A stretch of DNA of 64,000 nt, taken from the NCBI GenBank assembly GCA_015680685.1, contig MNCI01022494.1, positions 251,523-315,522 of the forward strand, written 5' to 3'. The notes beneath the pieces are model-generated. The model had not been told where the DNA came from and did not search any database. It saw nothing but the letters and a program-made list of their open reading frames with translations. Position 1 is the first letter of the stretch; the number at the start of each line of letters is the position of its first letter. Shown here piece after piece: positions 34,008 through 43,318 of the stretch. Position numbers and translations under genes: made by a program. This DNA comes from Gnetum montanum. Its lineage: Eukaryota > Streptophyta > Gnetopsida > Gnetales > Gnetaceae.

Positions 34008-35935
34008 ATGTCTCCTTCTTCACATAAGAGCACTTCACCGCCTAGGACTAACACAAGAGACAGTCGATGGCATAATACACATAATCAAGATCCACCAGTC
34101 CTCAACAATTTCATGTGGTATATACTCATCATGATGAGTATGTACCCGACTTTACCTTTATTCTCCATCAAGATGAACAACTACATTGGAGAGACTTGGA
34201 AGGTAACATAGTGTTGCCTCCAGGCTGATCAGTCCCCAACATGCTCCTTCATGCTCTCTCACGAATACGCATGTCATTTTTGTATGCAGAATATGTTGCA
34301 TGCAATCATGACAAAAGGGACTACCATCCCACAGAAGTGTAACGTCAAAGGGACTTGCGACAGGAGAGATATCATACATCCTCGAAGGATAAATGGCCCC
34401 ATAATGCTCTGCATGTCTTGAGAAAAATTAAGGGTGGTGAACCTGCTTTAATAGGTTCCCTACCAAACGATGTTCCTCCTCCTAACAATGGTTAGGAGGT
34501 GGTGTATCATAACCTACACTCCACGATTCACAACCCTGGTTTTGATACCCACGAACATGAAGTGTTCAAAGAAGGAACACAACCACACGATAAGGGCAGA
34601 CATTCTGATCGTGATCATGATCGTGGCCGAGACCACTGAAGAGAAGGTAGAAAACACCATCATGGTGATGGTTCTCCTTCTTCTTCACCTTCATCGTCAC
34701 ATTCACCCTCTCCTTAAATATTCAGCCGTAGTCATAAGAAAACCAACCATGAGGATAAAGGTAAGCAGAGTAAAAAACATCGACGAGACAGTCAAGAACG
34801 AGGATGAGGGCACTCTAAGGAATCAAGGCATGGAAGAAGGGAGAGTAGCGAACCACGTAGATACCATAGACACTATGAATGAGATGACCATGAAGAACCC
34901 CTACTCACAACTAGAAGCATGTTAGACAGAACGGAGGCCATAAGAGTTCCCACAAGGCACCAAAAAGATAGTAGGATCAAGAGGTTAGACATGAATAACA
35001 GCCCACAGTTTGAGGAGGGATACAACGCTAATCCTCAAAATCATTTACAAGCATTCCATGATGCATGTGCCTTGCAGAACATAGAAAATGAATGGAAAAA
35101 ACTGAAGTTGTTCCCAAGGACACTAGTGAAAGAAGCTGAAAGCTAGTACTGATCCTTAGAACCGGAATCCATTCGGAGGCGGAGTACAATGTTAGAACTA
35201 TTTAATGATAAGTACTAAATGTACTCCCTAGTGTCTAACCTACAAAAGAAAATCCAAGGATGGAAGCAAGGAAATCATGAACCCTTGGATGCTGCCCTGG
35301 GCCATTATTACACATTGTTACATCGTTGTCATGGCCACGGTTATTTGTAGCAGGATCAACTACACCATCTCGTAGATGGAATTAGGCATGAAATAAGAAG
35401 AACCCTTGGGATGTATGCCCAAGGAAGGTTATCGGAGCTTAAGTCTCATCAAATCCATAGATTGCTAGAGTAAGTAGCCAAAGAAGAAGGTAAGCTATAG
35501 AAGAGAGAAAGCATAGAAGAGTACAACTGAGACCCTTCCCTTCGAAAAAGGGGAGTGAGATTCTGTGAGGAGGAAGAAGAGTCACCACTCGAAGAGATGG
35601 TGAATAGGCAAAATTTGCCGCTCCAAAAGTTAACAACCGAAGTATCGGCAAAGGTAGACCAGATGTGGGACTCCCTAGATAGTAAGTTTGAAACTATTCT
35701 TAAAATTATAGAGGAGTCTAGAGAGTGAGGTAGTGAGCATGACAAAAAGAAAAGGAGAGAAGTAGACAATGCACGTAACAAGGGTAAGGGTAAAATGGCC
35801 ATCACCAAATAGGTTGTGGATTTAGACACATACAATGACGATGGATGTGAGATATGCCAATACGACCATCCTAAGGGATGTTGCCCAGTAATCTAACATC
35901 TACAAGAGTCTGGGGTGTATGCACTAAACCCATGA
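34008..35935 (+). pseudogene. Gag of element A, decayed, with an SR-like basic region
   Basis: Starts MSPSSHKSTSPPRTN. A short N-terminal block (THHDEYVPDFTFILHQDEQL in frame +1) is followed at about 34580-34910 by an Arg/Ser/His/Asp-rich stretch: HSDRDHDRGRDH, SPSSSPSSSHSPSP, KQSKKHRRDSQERG, SRHGRRESSEPRRYHRHYE. Then comes the gag domain proper from about 34985 (FEEGYNANPQNHLQAFHDAC, ENEWKKLKLFPRTLVKEAES, FNDKY, LQKKIQGWKQGNHEPLDAAL, GHYYTLLHRCHGHGYL). The C-terminal tail GCEICQYDHPKGCCPVI then HLQESGVYALNP ends with stop 35933-35935. Several internal stops and frame changes; the best-preserved gag of this family here. Confidence 0.8.
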
Positions 35936-36544
35936 TTTAATAAACGGAAAGCACCCCGATGGTTACCTTATCCCCAAGGTAACCCAAGGTAGTTCTACCA
36001 ACCTTCAACATATTATCCAAGTGGAACTCCACCACAACCCATTGAGCAACATCAACAGTGGCAATACCCACAATCATGGGGGATGCCACCATCAAGGCAA
36101 CAATACCCCTACTGGCAATCAGACCCATATGGCTACTATGTGCAGCATCCAATCTCTCCACATGACTCTGTTGGTCACGTTACATCACAACATCACTACC
36201 AAGCTCATGAGTATTTTAGAACTCCTTCTCCTAGGGGAGATAACCCACAAACATACCATCCTTTGAATCCATCCACAACTCTCACATCGATAGCTCTATT
36301 ACCACTCGCTCCAACAATGCAAGGGGAACTCCCTACTCAACCACAAAAATGAAATGCCACAAGGGCTGTAAATACTCAACCCCATGTTGGTTCTGACAGC
36401 CGTATGAAGAGAAGATCTTTTTTCAGAACCAATAGTCCAACCAAACCCTCACAACCATAAGCGGTTGAACCTCTGAATGCCCCTCCATCAAATAAGGCTT
36501 CAAAGTTCCCTTCAAACCAAACACCGAGCTCAACGCATACGGTT
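35936..36544 (+). pseudogene. Pro/Gln/Tyr-rich linker between gag and protease, element A
   Basis: Reads YQPSTYYPSGTPPQPIEQHQ, SWGMPPSRQQYPYWQSDPYG, TPSPRGDNPQTYHPLNPS in the frame at 36083-36352 and just upstream. Low complexity, probably unstructured; a similar but more decayed linker lies in B at about 14500-13890. Confidence 0.65.
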
Positions 36545-37489
36545 ATGTTAACACATGTCATTACTGACTGGATTAAGGTGGGCCACCTTCCCAGGAAATT
36601 CTCTAGTCTTGGAAGCCCTCTAATCTATCTCCAAGTCGCTAGGAATGAGCCATGCAAAGCTCTTCTGAACTCAGGTTCCAGAGTCAACCTAATATCACAA
36701 GAGATGTACAAAGCCTGGAACCTACCTCCATTAAGGAAGAGTAATATTTGCCTAGAGCTGGCTGACCAGTCCATCATTGTCCCCTTGGGACTAGTGGAGG
36801 ACGTCGTCACCATTGTGTGTGGGTGGTCATACCCAATTGATTTCCTAGTAATACAAGTAAACAACGATAAAGGGGACTTCCCAATAATAATGGGAAGGGC
36901 ATGGCTAAGTACTGTAGATGCACATCTAGGAATCCGCGATCTTTTCCTGGAAATATCTAAGGAGGACACTTTTGGAAAGATCAAGAAGAAGAAAATTCCA
37001 TGCATTGCATATAGTGACACAGGGTGCAATTGCGTGTAGAGATCATGGGTTGGGAAAAATTTAGCACTGCCTACATGAAACCAGTGTGCATAAGACCTTA
37101 ACCTACAAAAGTGCCTGTATGCAGCAACCACCCCACAGAGAGACACCCAGTGGCTGATAGCTAATCAAGTGAACAACTCACTCACGTGCATGGAACTAAC
37201 TGAGGGAATAAATAGTGCTTACATCGAAAGCATAGATGCACTAGAGCAAGATTGTCGCCAACTTTCAAACTTTAACCTAGAAAACATCAATTGGGGGAAG
37301 TTGGAAATTCCTAAAAAATTAGACAAAAACCTTAATGAAAAGTTGTTAGTCAATGTGCAACAGACCAAACCTTTCCATGAACTTAGAACGACCAGTGCAC
37401 ATGAGACCTCTGAGAAAGGACGACCCTGCTCACTATTTCGAATCTCCTCCTTCCAACTCATTCATGGGGGAGATGGACACCTATGTTGA
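36545..37489 (+). pseudogene. Aspartic protease of element A fused to an integrase tail
   Basis: A clean 164-codon frame (36545-37039) encodes the retropepsin-like protease: LTHVITDWIKVGHLP, SPLIYLQVARNEPCKALLNS, VNLISQEMYKAWNLPPL, LEDVVTIV-type strand residues, YPIDFLVIQVNNDKGDFPII, MGRAWLSTVDAHLGIRDL. The catalytic Asp-Ser-Gly is Asn-Ser-Gly (LLNSGS), which should kill activity. After a stop, the frame 37169-37489 continues with INWGKLEIPKKL (post-protease, as in B at about 13100) and passes without a break into LNEKLLVNVQQTKPFHEL, which in B is the C-terminal end of integrase (about 10330-10290). The deletion junction is at roughly 37312-37335. Identification is secure from the alignment with B. 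Confidence 0.82.
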
Positions 37490-39371
37490 TCAATTGAGAC
37501 CCTCAGTTCCTTTTTAATTTTTTGTTTTACATATTTTTGTTTTACAAATTTCTTTAACTTTTCTTATTTTTGTTTTACAACATCGTTCACATTTTTTCAT
37601 TTCTTTGTGTGCTTGTTTGTTTTATTAGGTTCGTCACCTAATAAGTGCTCCTAGTGGTGGTATGAACTGTATAATATTGATTGCTAATGTTTGGTTTTTA
37701 CTTTTAAGTTATAATGTTGATACTATGGTATGGTTCTTTTGATATAATAGGCAATGGGTCCACGTCATCCATGCATTTATAAATTTCTATGGTCTCTTTT
37801 GGCTTGGAAATGTACGGTCCCTTTCTTTAAATCATAAACTATCAACGAATTGGTGATTGGGCATTTCTCAAACTGAGAAAGGACTCAGGGATTGAAAAGG
37901 GTGTGACTTCAAGGGGATTTGATGCATTTGGGCTGGCATTCTCTTAGGTACTTGGATGTTTTCTTCTTGAGTTTTCCTTACCATTCCGACGTTGCTCCAT
38001 TATCGAGAATCTGAGCTAATAAAAATAATAAGTCTTTGCATGGTGTGGTTCTCACGCAAAAAAAAAAAACAACAAACAGTGAGAATTCAAAGCACACTCC
38101 ATAGAAAAAATAATCATATGGGCTACCAGCACTGGTTATGGAACTAAACAAACATGTTCCCTCTAACTAAGGCCCTTTCTCGCTTCCTACTTTTTCCTTC
38201 CTCATTTCTTCGGAATGGTGGTGACTCTTTGGCAGAAGCATTCTTGCTACTTCAAGTGGATGGATTGGCCAAGTGTATTAATGCGAAGTCACTGGATGTA
38301 GATTGTTTGAGGCTGGATTTGGAATGAGATCTACAAAGTCACATTAACCATAAATACATAAGGGGCTATACACCACCTTGTTCTTGGGACTCCATTCCAT
38401 TCTCTTCTCCTCATCATTCTTTCTCCATTTTCCACCTCATTGCCGGCTGTATCAGTAGTCTATATTTTGGTTGATGCATTATGTTCTTGTTGGTAAAATC
38501 TTGTGGTTAAGACTTTAACTCTTGCTTCCAAATGACATTTCTAGAGCCTACGGACTCTTTGAATGTGGGATTGTCAGGGCATTAAGGGCATGAGCCTGCT
38601 TTGGGGAGGATCCACTGGCATTCCTAATTGGTGCATTAGTTAACTTTTTTCCCTTAAACATTAATGCAATCAACATTTATTTTGTTCATTTCCACCTCTG
38701 ACATCCATTGTATCGGTGTTGCCATTGTTTCTTTTTCTCCATCTTTCTTATTCCTTATCTTTTTCCATTCTATCACTATTGGAGGATCACTCTTAGTCAT
38801 GGGGGTCCTGGTCCAATTTTTTAAATTTTTTCCTAACCCCTACACCTTGGGTAGTCACCAGTGTTATATCTCTAGAATCCGTATTAGCCATATCACAACT
38901 CAACCAATGGACCGTACACCGAGGCAAGCTATCAATTGTATTGTGATTTACTTATCCTTGCTCATATGTGACTGTGTTGTGTACGCAGATGGCAATCATA
39001 CAGCAATGGACTGGATCTGGAGAAAACACTTAGGATGGACTGGTGCTAAAGCAGTTGTGCAAGGAACAAGATTGATGGTGCGACTATGGATGGACAATGG
39101 AAGATGCAATTTTGGCGTCGGCAGCAACACGTCTTCTTTTTTTTTTCTTTTCTCTCTCTCTTCTCTCTCAGCTGCCAAATAAGGTTGGATGTCAATTGTG
39201 TATAGTGTTCATTTTTGTAGTCATGAACACTAATATTGTCATGTATTGTAATGATTAATCCATTCACGTGTCACCCCATTCACCATTAGTGTCATTCAAG
39301 TTAATAATCCCATACCTTCCCAATATTTTGTAAGGAACTCGAGGATGAGTTTTCATTTAGTCATAGGGGTA
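37490..39371 (+). other. Non-coding 3' internal region of element A
   Basis: T-rich (repeated TTTTTGTTTTACA at 37520-37590), then sequence matching the spacer of B (about 38150-38300). The extra coiled-coil ORF of B is not recognisable. The 172-codon frame at 38664-39182 has no known domain and I do not call it. The polypurine tract ATAGGGGTA at 39363-39371 ends the region. Confidence 0.6.
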
Positions 39372-40269
39372 CGATGAGCCACGATATCATGTATGTGATA
39401 TCGTGTCTTGCCTCATCTTCTATAAATAAGAGGTAGCTTCCCTTGTTCAAAATAGTTAGACTTAGACCCTTAGCTAAACTCTTGCAGTTTTACCATTCTA
39501 GAGTTAGAATAATTCCTGTGTGCTTGTAGTAGGAGTCATAGAGTGAACGGATCTTTATTCGAGCAATTTGTACTTGAGCACACATTTGTGTACGGCAATA
39601 AAGACGAAATTTATGATAAACCTTGCAGCATACAAATTAAGCTAAATAGTAATTAATTATTGTTGAATGTTTAAATGCTTTCATAGTTAATTAATTTCTC
39701 TCTCAACCTTTGACTCTCCTAGTTAAGTACACTCAGTATGACCACTTCGAGCATGTGTGTAGTGCTTGGTAACCCAGTAATGATTAGTATTTGGTAATCC
39801 CAACAGTGTTGCACTGTTTCAAGATGTGTGCAGCAAGTGGGAAAGGATACTAATGTTAGGAATAATTAGAACTTAGTTAGTGAATAGTTAATGTAAGTTA
39901 GTCACTTAGTTCTCTTTACCTTCCCCTATTAGCATAAGACATTAAAAAGATAAAAGCTATAAAAAATCATATACCTCAAGCTTAACCATACAACCGTGAC
40001 AATACAAGTAAGTTTGGGAAGACAACGATTGATTAACCTTGAGTGTTCCATTAAGGTGCATAAGCACTTAGTCCTTGGAGTTCGACTACATCGCGCGTGA
40101 AACGCTCATATTCGTATGGTTGAGTGTAGGGTTACTGATGAGTGGCGAGGTACCCCTACAGTTAACCATACGAAACGAGTGTAGCACACACGATCTGGTC
40201 GAACTCCATAGACTAAATGCCTAAACGCCCCATGGAACACTTGGGGTTAATCGTTCGTTGTCTTCCCAG

Positions 40270-40358
40270 NNNNNNNNNNNNNNNNNNNNNNNNNNNNNNN
40301 NNNNNNNNNNNNNNNNNNNNNNNNNNNNNNNNNNNNNNNNNNNNNNNNNNNNNNNNNN
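40270..40358. other. Assembly gap (89 N)
   Basis: Run of N within the inverted solo LTR, next to a tandem duplication that may have stalled assembly. Confidence 0.99.
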
Positions 40359-40833
40359 GTACTGAGACACTTAACTAGCCCAAGTGTGACGAGCAGCCGA
40401 TTCCTTGACTAGCCGTACACATTCGTAGATGCTCGTAATCAAGTCGTACTCGTCCCACATTCTAGGAGGTAAGGGTGAGAGAATCTAATCGCGATGAGTA
40501 GCCGATTCCTTGGTTAGCCGTACACATTCGTGAATGCTCGTAACCAAGTCGTACTCATGCCGTGCTTACTAGGAAAGCAATAAATAACATTAAATAAACC
40601 TATCCATGTACTGCAAGGTTTATCCACAAAGCTCGTCTTTATTGCCGTACACAACTTGCGTTCAGGTACAAAGCTGCTCGAATAAAGAACCGTTCACTTG
40701 GGGGACTCCTACTACGGGCACATGGAAAATATTCTATCTATGGATTGATCAATCTACCAGAGCTTCGCTACTTCTAGCCAGGATGGAAAATGAGGGGGGT
40801 GCCACCTCTTATTTATAGATTTGGCGGCGGACC

Positions 40834-40908
40834 GTGATATCGCGTACGCGATATCGCAGGGGACGACGTGATATCACGACAACCGCGATATCGCGTACGC
40901 GATATTGT
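40834..40908 (-). promoter_or_regulatory. Two CpG-rich palindromes upstream of the LTR TATA box
   Basis: 40834-40857 and 40885-40908 are near-perfect copies of the 24-bp palindrome (half-site GCGATATCGCGT), separated by a shorter palindrome CGTGATATCACG at 40866-40877. All sit in U3 just before the TATA box of the inverted LTR. Confidence 0.6.
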
Positions 40909-40957
40909 GTCTTGTGCATATCACGTCTCATCAAGTACCTTGCCACTCATCACATAC

Positions 40958-41846
40958 AAACGAGCAAAGTTCTGCACTCTACAAGAAGCATGATGCCACC
41001 ATTGAATCCAACCCACCTGATTTAAGGGCCTAGGTTTGACATTCCCAAGATTAGAGAGAAGAAGTCGGGTGAAAGGGGAAGCGAAGCAGTTGTTATGTAG
41101 TCGAAAAAGATGGAATTTATGTCTATGATTGCTGCCATGAATATGGATAAATATAGAGATGGGAAGATGGTCTGATAAGGTGGCGTGTTAATGAACCATA
41201 GTAGTGGAGAAGGCTTGCCAAAAAGAGAGGGTGGAAAAATAGAACCTATCTAACCTACTGTAGATGTGAGCTTGCCCCAGATGAAGATTTCTCTAAGTGA
41301 ATTTGTGGAGAGGATTGCTAGCAGAGACATCCACCCCATTAGAAAGGTAGAACCTTTTCATAAAGGCGGACTAGGTCTATCGTATTAAAATCTTCTTCGT
41401 GAGGGAATTCTGTCATATTAAAATCTTCTCCAAATATCCAAAGGCACTATGGGAAGAGACATAGCTAGTTCCTTCCATAGGAGAGCACATTTTGTAGAAT
41501 CATTAGGGGCATAAATCGAGCAAATATTGAAAGGGCCATGCAAGGAGAAAAAGGTAGCCTAAGAAATTCTATGACTAGAATCGGAACCACTTTGAATGAT
41601 TTTATCTTTCCAGTAAGTCAAGAGGATAATGGCAGCTACCCCTTTCCCACTCACATGGGATGTTGCAAGAGTTGATGAGTGAGGAAAAAACCAATGGGCT
41701 AAAAGAGATAAATGGTTGACTGAAATCTTAATTTTTTGAGGTAGAATGAAATCAAAAGCAATATTAACACTAGAAAGAAAGTTGTTTGCATGCTTTCGTC
41801 GAAGCCTATTAATAAGGCCTTGAATGTTCCATGATAAGAGGTTCAT
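40958..41846 (-). pseudogene. L1-like LINE ORF2: endonuclease part
   Basis: The N-terminal half of the LINE whose RT lies at 30035-33089. ORF2 starts at 41846 with MNLLSWNIQGLINRLRRKHA, the usual opening of the apurinic/apyrimidinic-type endonuclease of plant L1 elements, and continues GKGVAAIILLTYWKDKIIQS, then after a stop NICSIYAPND and LLWKELAMSLP. This enzyme nicks target DNA to prime reverse transcription. The key GDFN motif is degraded. Element A inserted at 40958/33089, separating endonuclease from RT. Confidence 0.85.
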
Positions 41847-42550
41847 GGGGAAGCAAAGGGCATGTCGAATGAGAGGCCAATAGAAGGTTTAGAAGTCGAA
41901 GTATCAACTTCCATTGTTTGTGAAAGAAGGGCAAAGGAGGTGTTGGTAGAGACAGGGGCCACGGAATTGTTTAGTGGAGAGGAAGCGGAGGGTGGAGTTG
42001 TAAAGAAGGAAGCTTTGACTCGTTTCTTTTCATTGCTTGTCACAAACTCCTCACCCAAGACAGAGTCCTTGAATGACTTGGAGGGGATGACATGTGCTGA
42101 GGTGTGTGTACCTAATTGTGGTGTTTGTATCTTGGAGGGGCTAGATAGAGAGAAAGACTTTGGAGCTATTTGGGAAGAGGATCTTAACCTAAAGGATTCT
42201 AAGGATGGGTGGGATGGTGTTTAGGGAATGGATTTTTTGGGGTGCTACAGATTGTTTCTTCTTAGCTAAAAAGGGACATGCCAAAATATGATACTCAACT
42301 CTATGACAGTAGCTACACGAGTTTAGGAGATAAAAATAATCAATTTTTTGGGTGGAGTTTTCTACCGACTACAAGGATTAATGAAGTATTCCTAAGTGCT
42401 ATATTGAGTTTGATACAATAATAGCGAATTTGAGTTGTATTAATCACAATGCTATGGTCCGAAATAATAGGACCAAGGGTGCTCACGATGTCTTTCTCTA
42501 CAAATGAAAAAATGAGTGAAAGATTTGACAATTCCACATAGTAGGGAATT
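41843..42550 (-). pseudogene. L1-like LINE ORF1 (C-terminal part with CCHC knuckle)
   Basis: The RNA-binding protein of the LINE, 5'-truncated. Blocks: LGPIISDHSIVINTTQIRYY and CIKLNIALRN (42500-42400), then LLNSCSYCHRVEYHILACPF (about 42320-42260), a C-x2-C-x4-H-x4-C zinc knuckle, then a Ser/Thr-rich tail ending at 41843, overlapping the ORF2 start by four bases. Plant L1 ORF1 proteins have the same DUF4283-like domain plus knuckle. The 5' end near 42550 is approximate and the N-terminal portion is missing. Confidence 0.75.
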
Positions 42551-43318
42551 GTGTTAAAAATCGAACATTAACATTAAAGTCAAATCTCCATGTGCATGCA
42601 ATTAGAGTTGCATTTCATGTTGGGAAACTCTTCCATACTATCATTGTTATAAAACAACTTGATAAAAATTTTTAAGACAAAGTATAGTTTGATCTCTTCC
42701 TTTAAATTAAATGCTAAAACATTTGAGATTTTTTTTTAATTATTTGTAATAAACTAACTTATCTTTCTCTAACTCCCTTTTCTTCCTTAGAATTAGATTT
42801 TTATGACTTAAAGAGTCTATAGTGATTTTACTCTTCAATAAAATTCTAGCTATTTTACATTCATCAAAACAACTTACATTTAGCCTTTAGAAATATTGAG
42901 GATAGTTGTAATTAGAGATTTTGGAAAACTCGCACTTCAATTCTAAATTTTCTTAATTTCACTTTGAAAATCCTCCATTTTTGCAGTTATTTTGAAGTGT
43001 GTTTGCCTTATAGAATATCTAATATCCTATGTATCTGTAAATAATAAATTAAAAAATTAATGGTCTGAACACCATGAAAAGGCAAACTGCTATGATATTA
43101 ATTGAAAAATATAAAAAGAAAATTTTATCACTGAGAGTTCTTATGGTACAAGAATTTTTTGGGGTCTTCCGGATCAAACAATGAACAATGATCCCTTGCA
43201 TAAAAAATACAAACAATTAATTCAAAGTTTTTTCTTTTTTTCTTTCGAATATCACTGTAACTTTATCAATTCTCAGCCAGCTTTAACAAGGATAGTACAA
43301 ACAACTAATTTCAATAAA
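42551..43318. other. No gene seen; 3' flank of the LRR gene
   Basis: AT-rich. Contains the expected 3' UTR of the minus-strand LRR gene directly left of 43319. No other feature found. Confidence 0.5.

Larger units (their letters stand above)
40136..40933 (-). mobile_element. Inverted solo LTR nested in the 3' LTR of A (contains an N gap)
   Basis: Starts TGATGAGTGGCGAGG and ends CGTCTCATCA on the plus strand, so it points left. Flanks are GTTAC (40131-40135) and AGTAC (40934-40938), each one change from the GGTAC found uninterrupted in A's 5' LTR. It carries two CpG palindromes (40834-40857 and 40885-40908) upstream of a minus-strand TATA (CTATAAATA, about 40810-40818). A tandem duplication of about 70 bases (GCCGATTCCTTG...AAGTCGTACTC) lies at about 40394-40456 and 40501-40558. 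Positions 40270-40358 are Ns. Confidence 0.84.
33095..40952 (+). mobile_element. Ty3/gypsy element 'A', internally deleted gag-protease derivative
   Basis: LTRs at 33095-33862 and 39372-40952 (the latter with a nested LTR). The whole is flanked by CATAT (33090-33094) and CATAC (40953-40957), a 5-bp duplication with one change, inside a LINE. Inside are a tRNA-Asp-like primer site, gag, a Pro/Gln/Tyr-rich linker, aspartic protease and then, fused in frame, the very end of integrase. RT, RNase H and most of integrase, present in relative B, are absent. The two LTRs look only a few percent apart by eye. It must have relied on enzymes from an autonomous partner if it moved after the deletion. Confidence 0.88.
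39372..40952 (+). repeat. 3' LTR of element A, interrupted by an inverted solo LTR
   Basis: Runs 39372-40135 and 40939-40952 (CTTGCCACTCATCA). The first base has changed (CGATGAG for TGATGAG). Near its start, 39380-39405, is a 26-bp perfect palindrome, the decayed form of the CpG palindrome in which inner CpGs have become TG/CA. TATAAATA is at 39422-39429. Confidence 0.86.

Noticed and set aside
34470-34925. 151-codon plus-strand frame in element A
   Set aside because: Wrong frame; the neighbouring frame gives the SR-like gag segment that is also found in B.
35449-37146. Long minus-strand frames (128 and 173 codons)
   Set aside because: Antisense to gag and protease of element A, which have clear family motifs.
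38664-39182. 172-codon frame near the 3' end of element A
   Set aside because: Hydrophobic, low-complexity ending, no recognisable domain and no equivalent in B.
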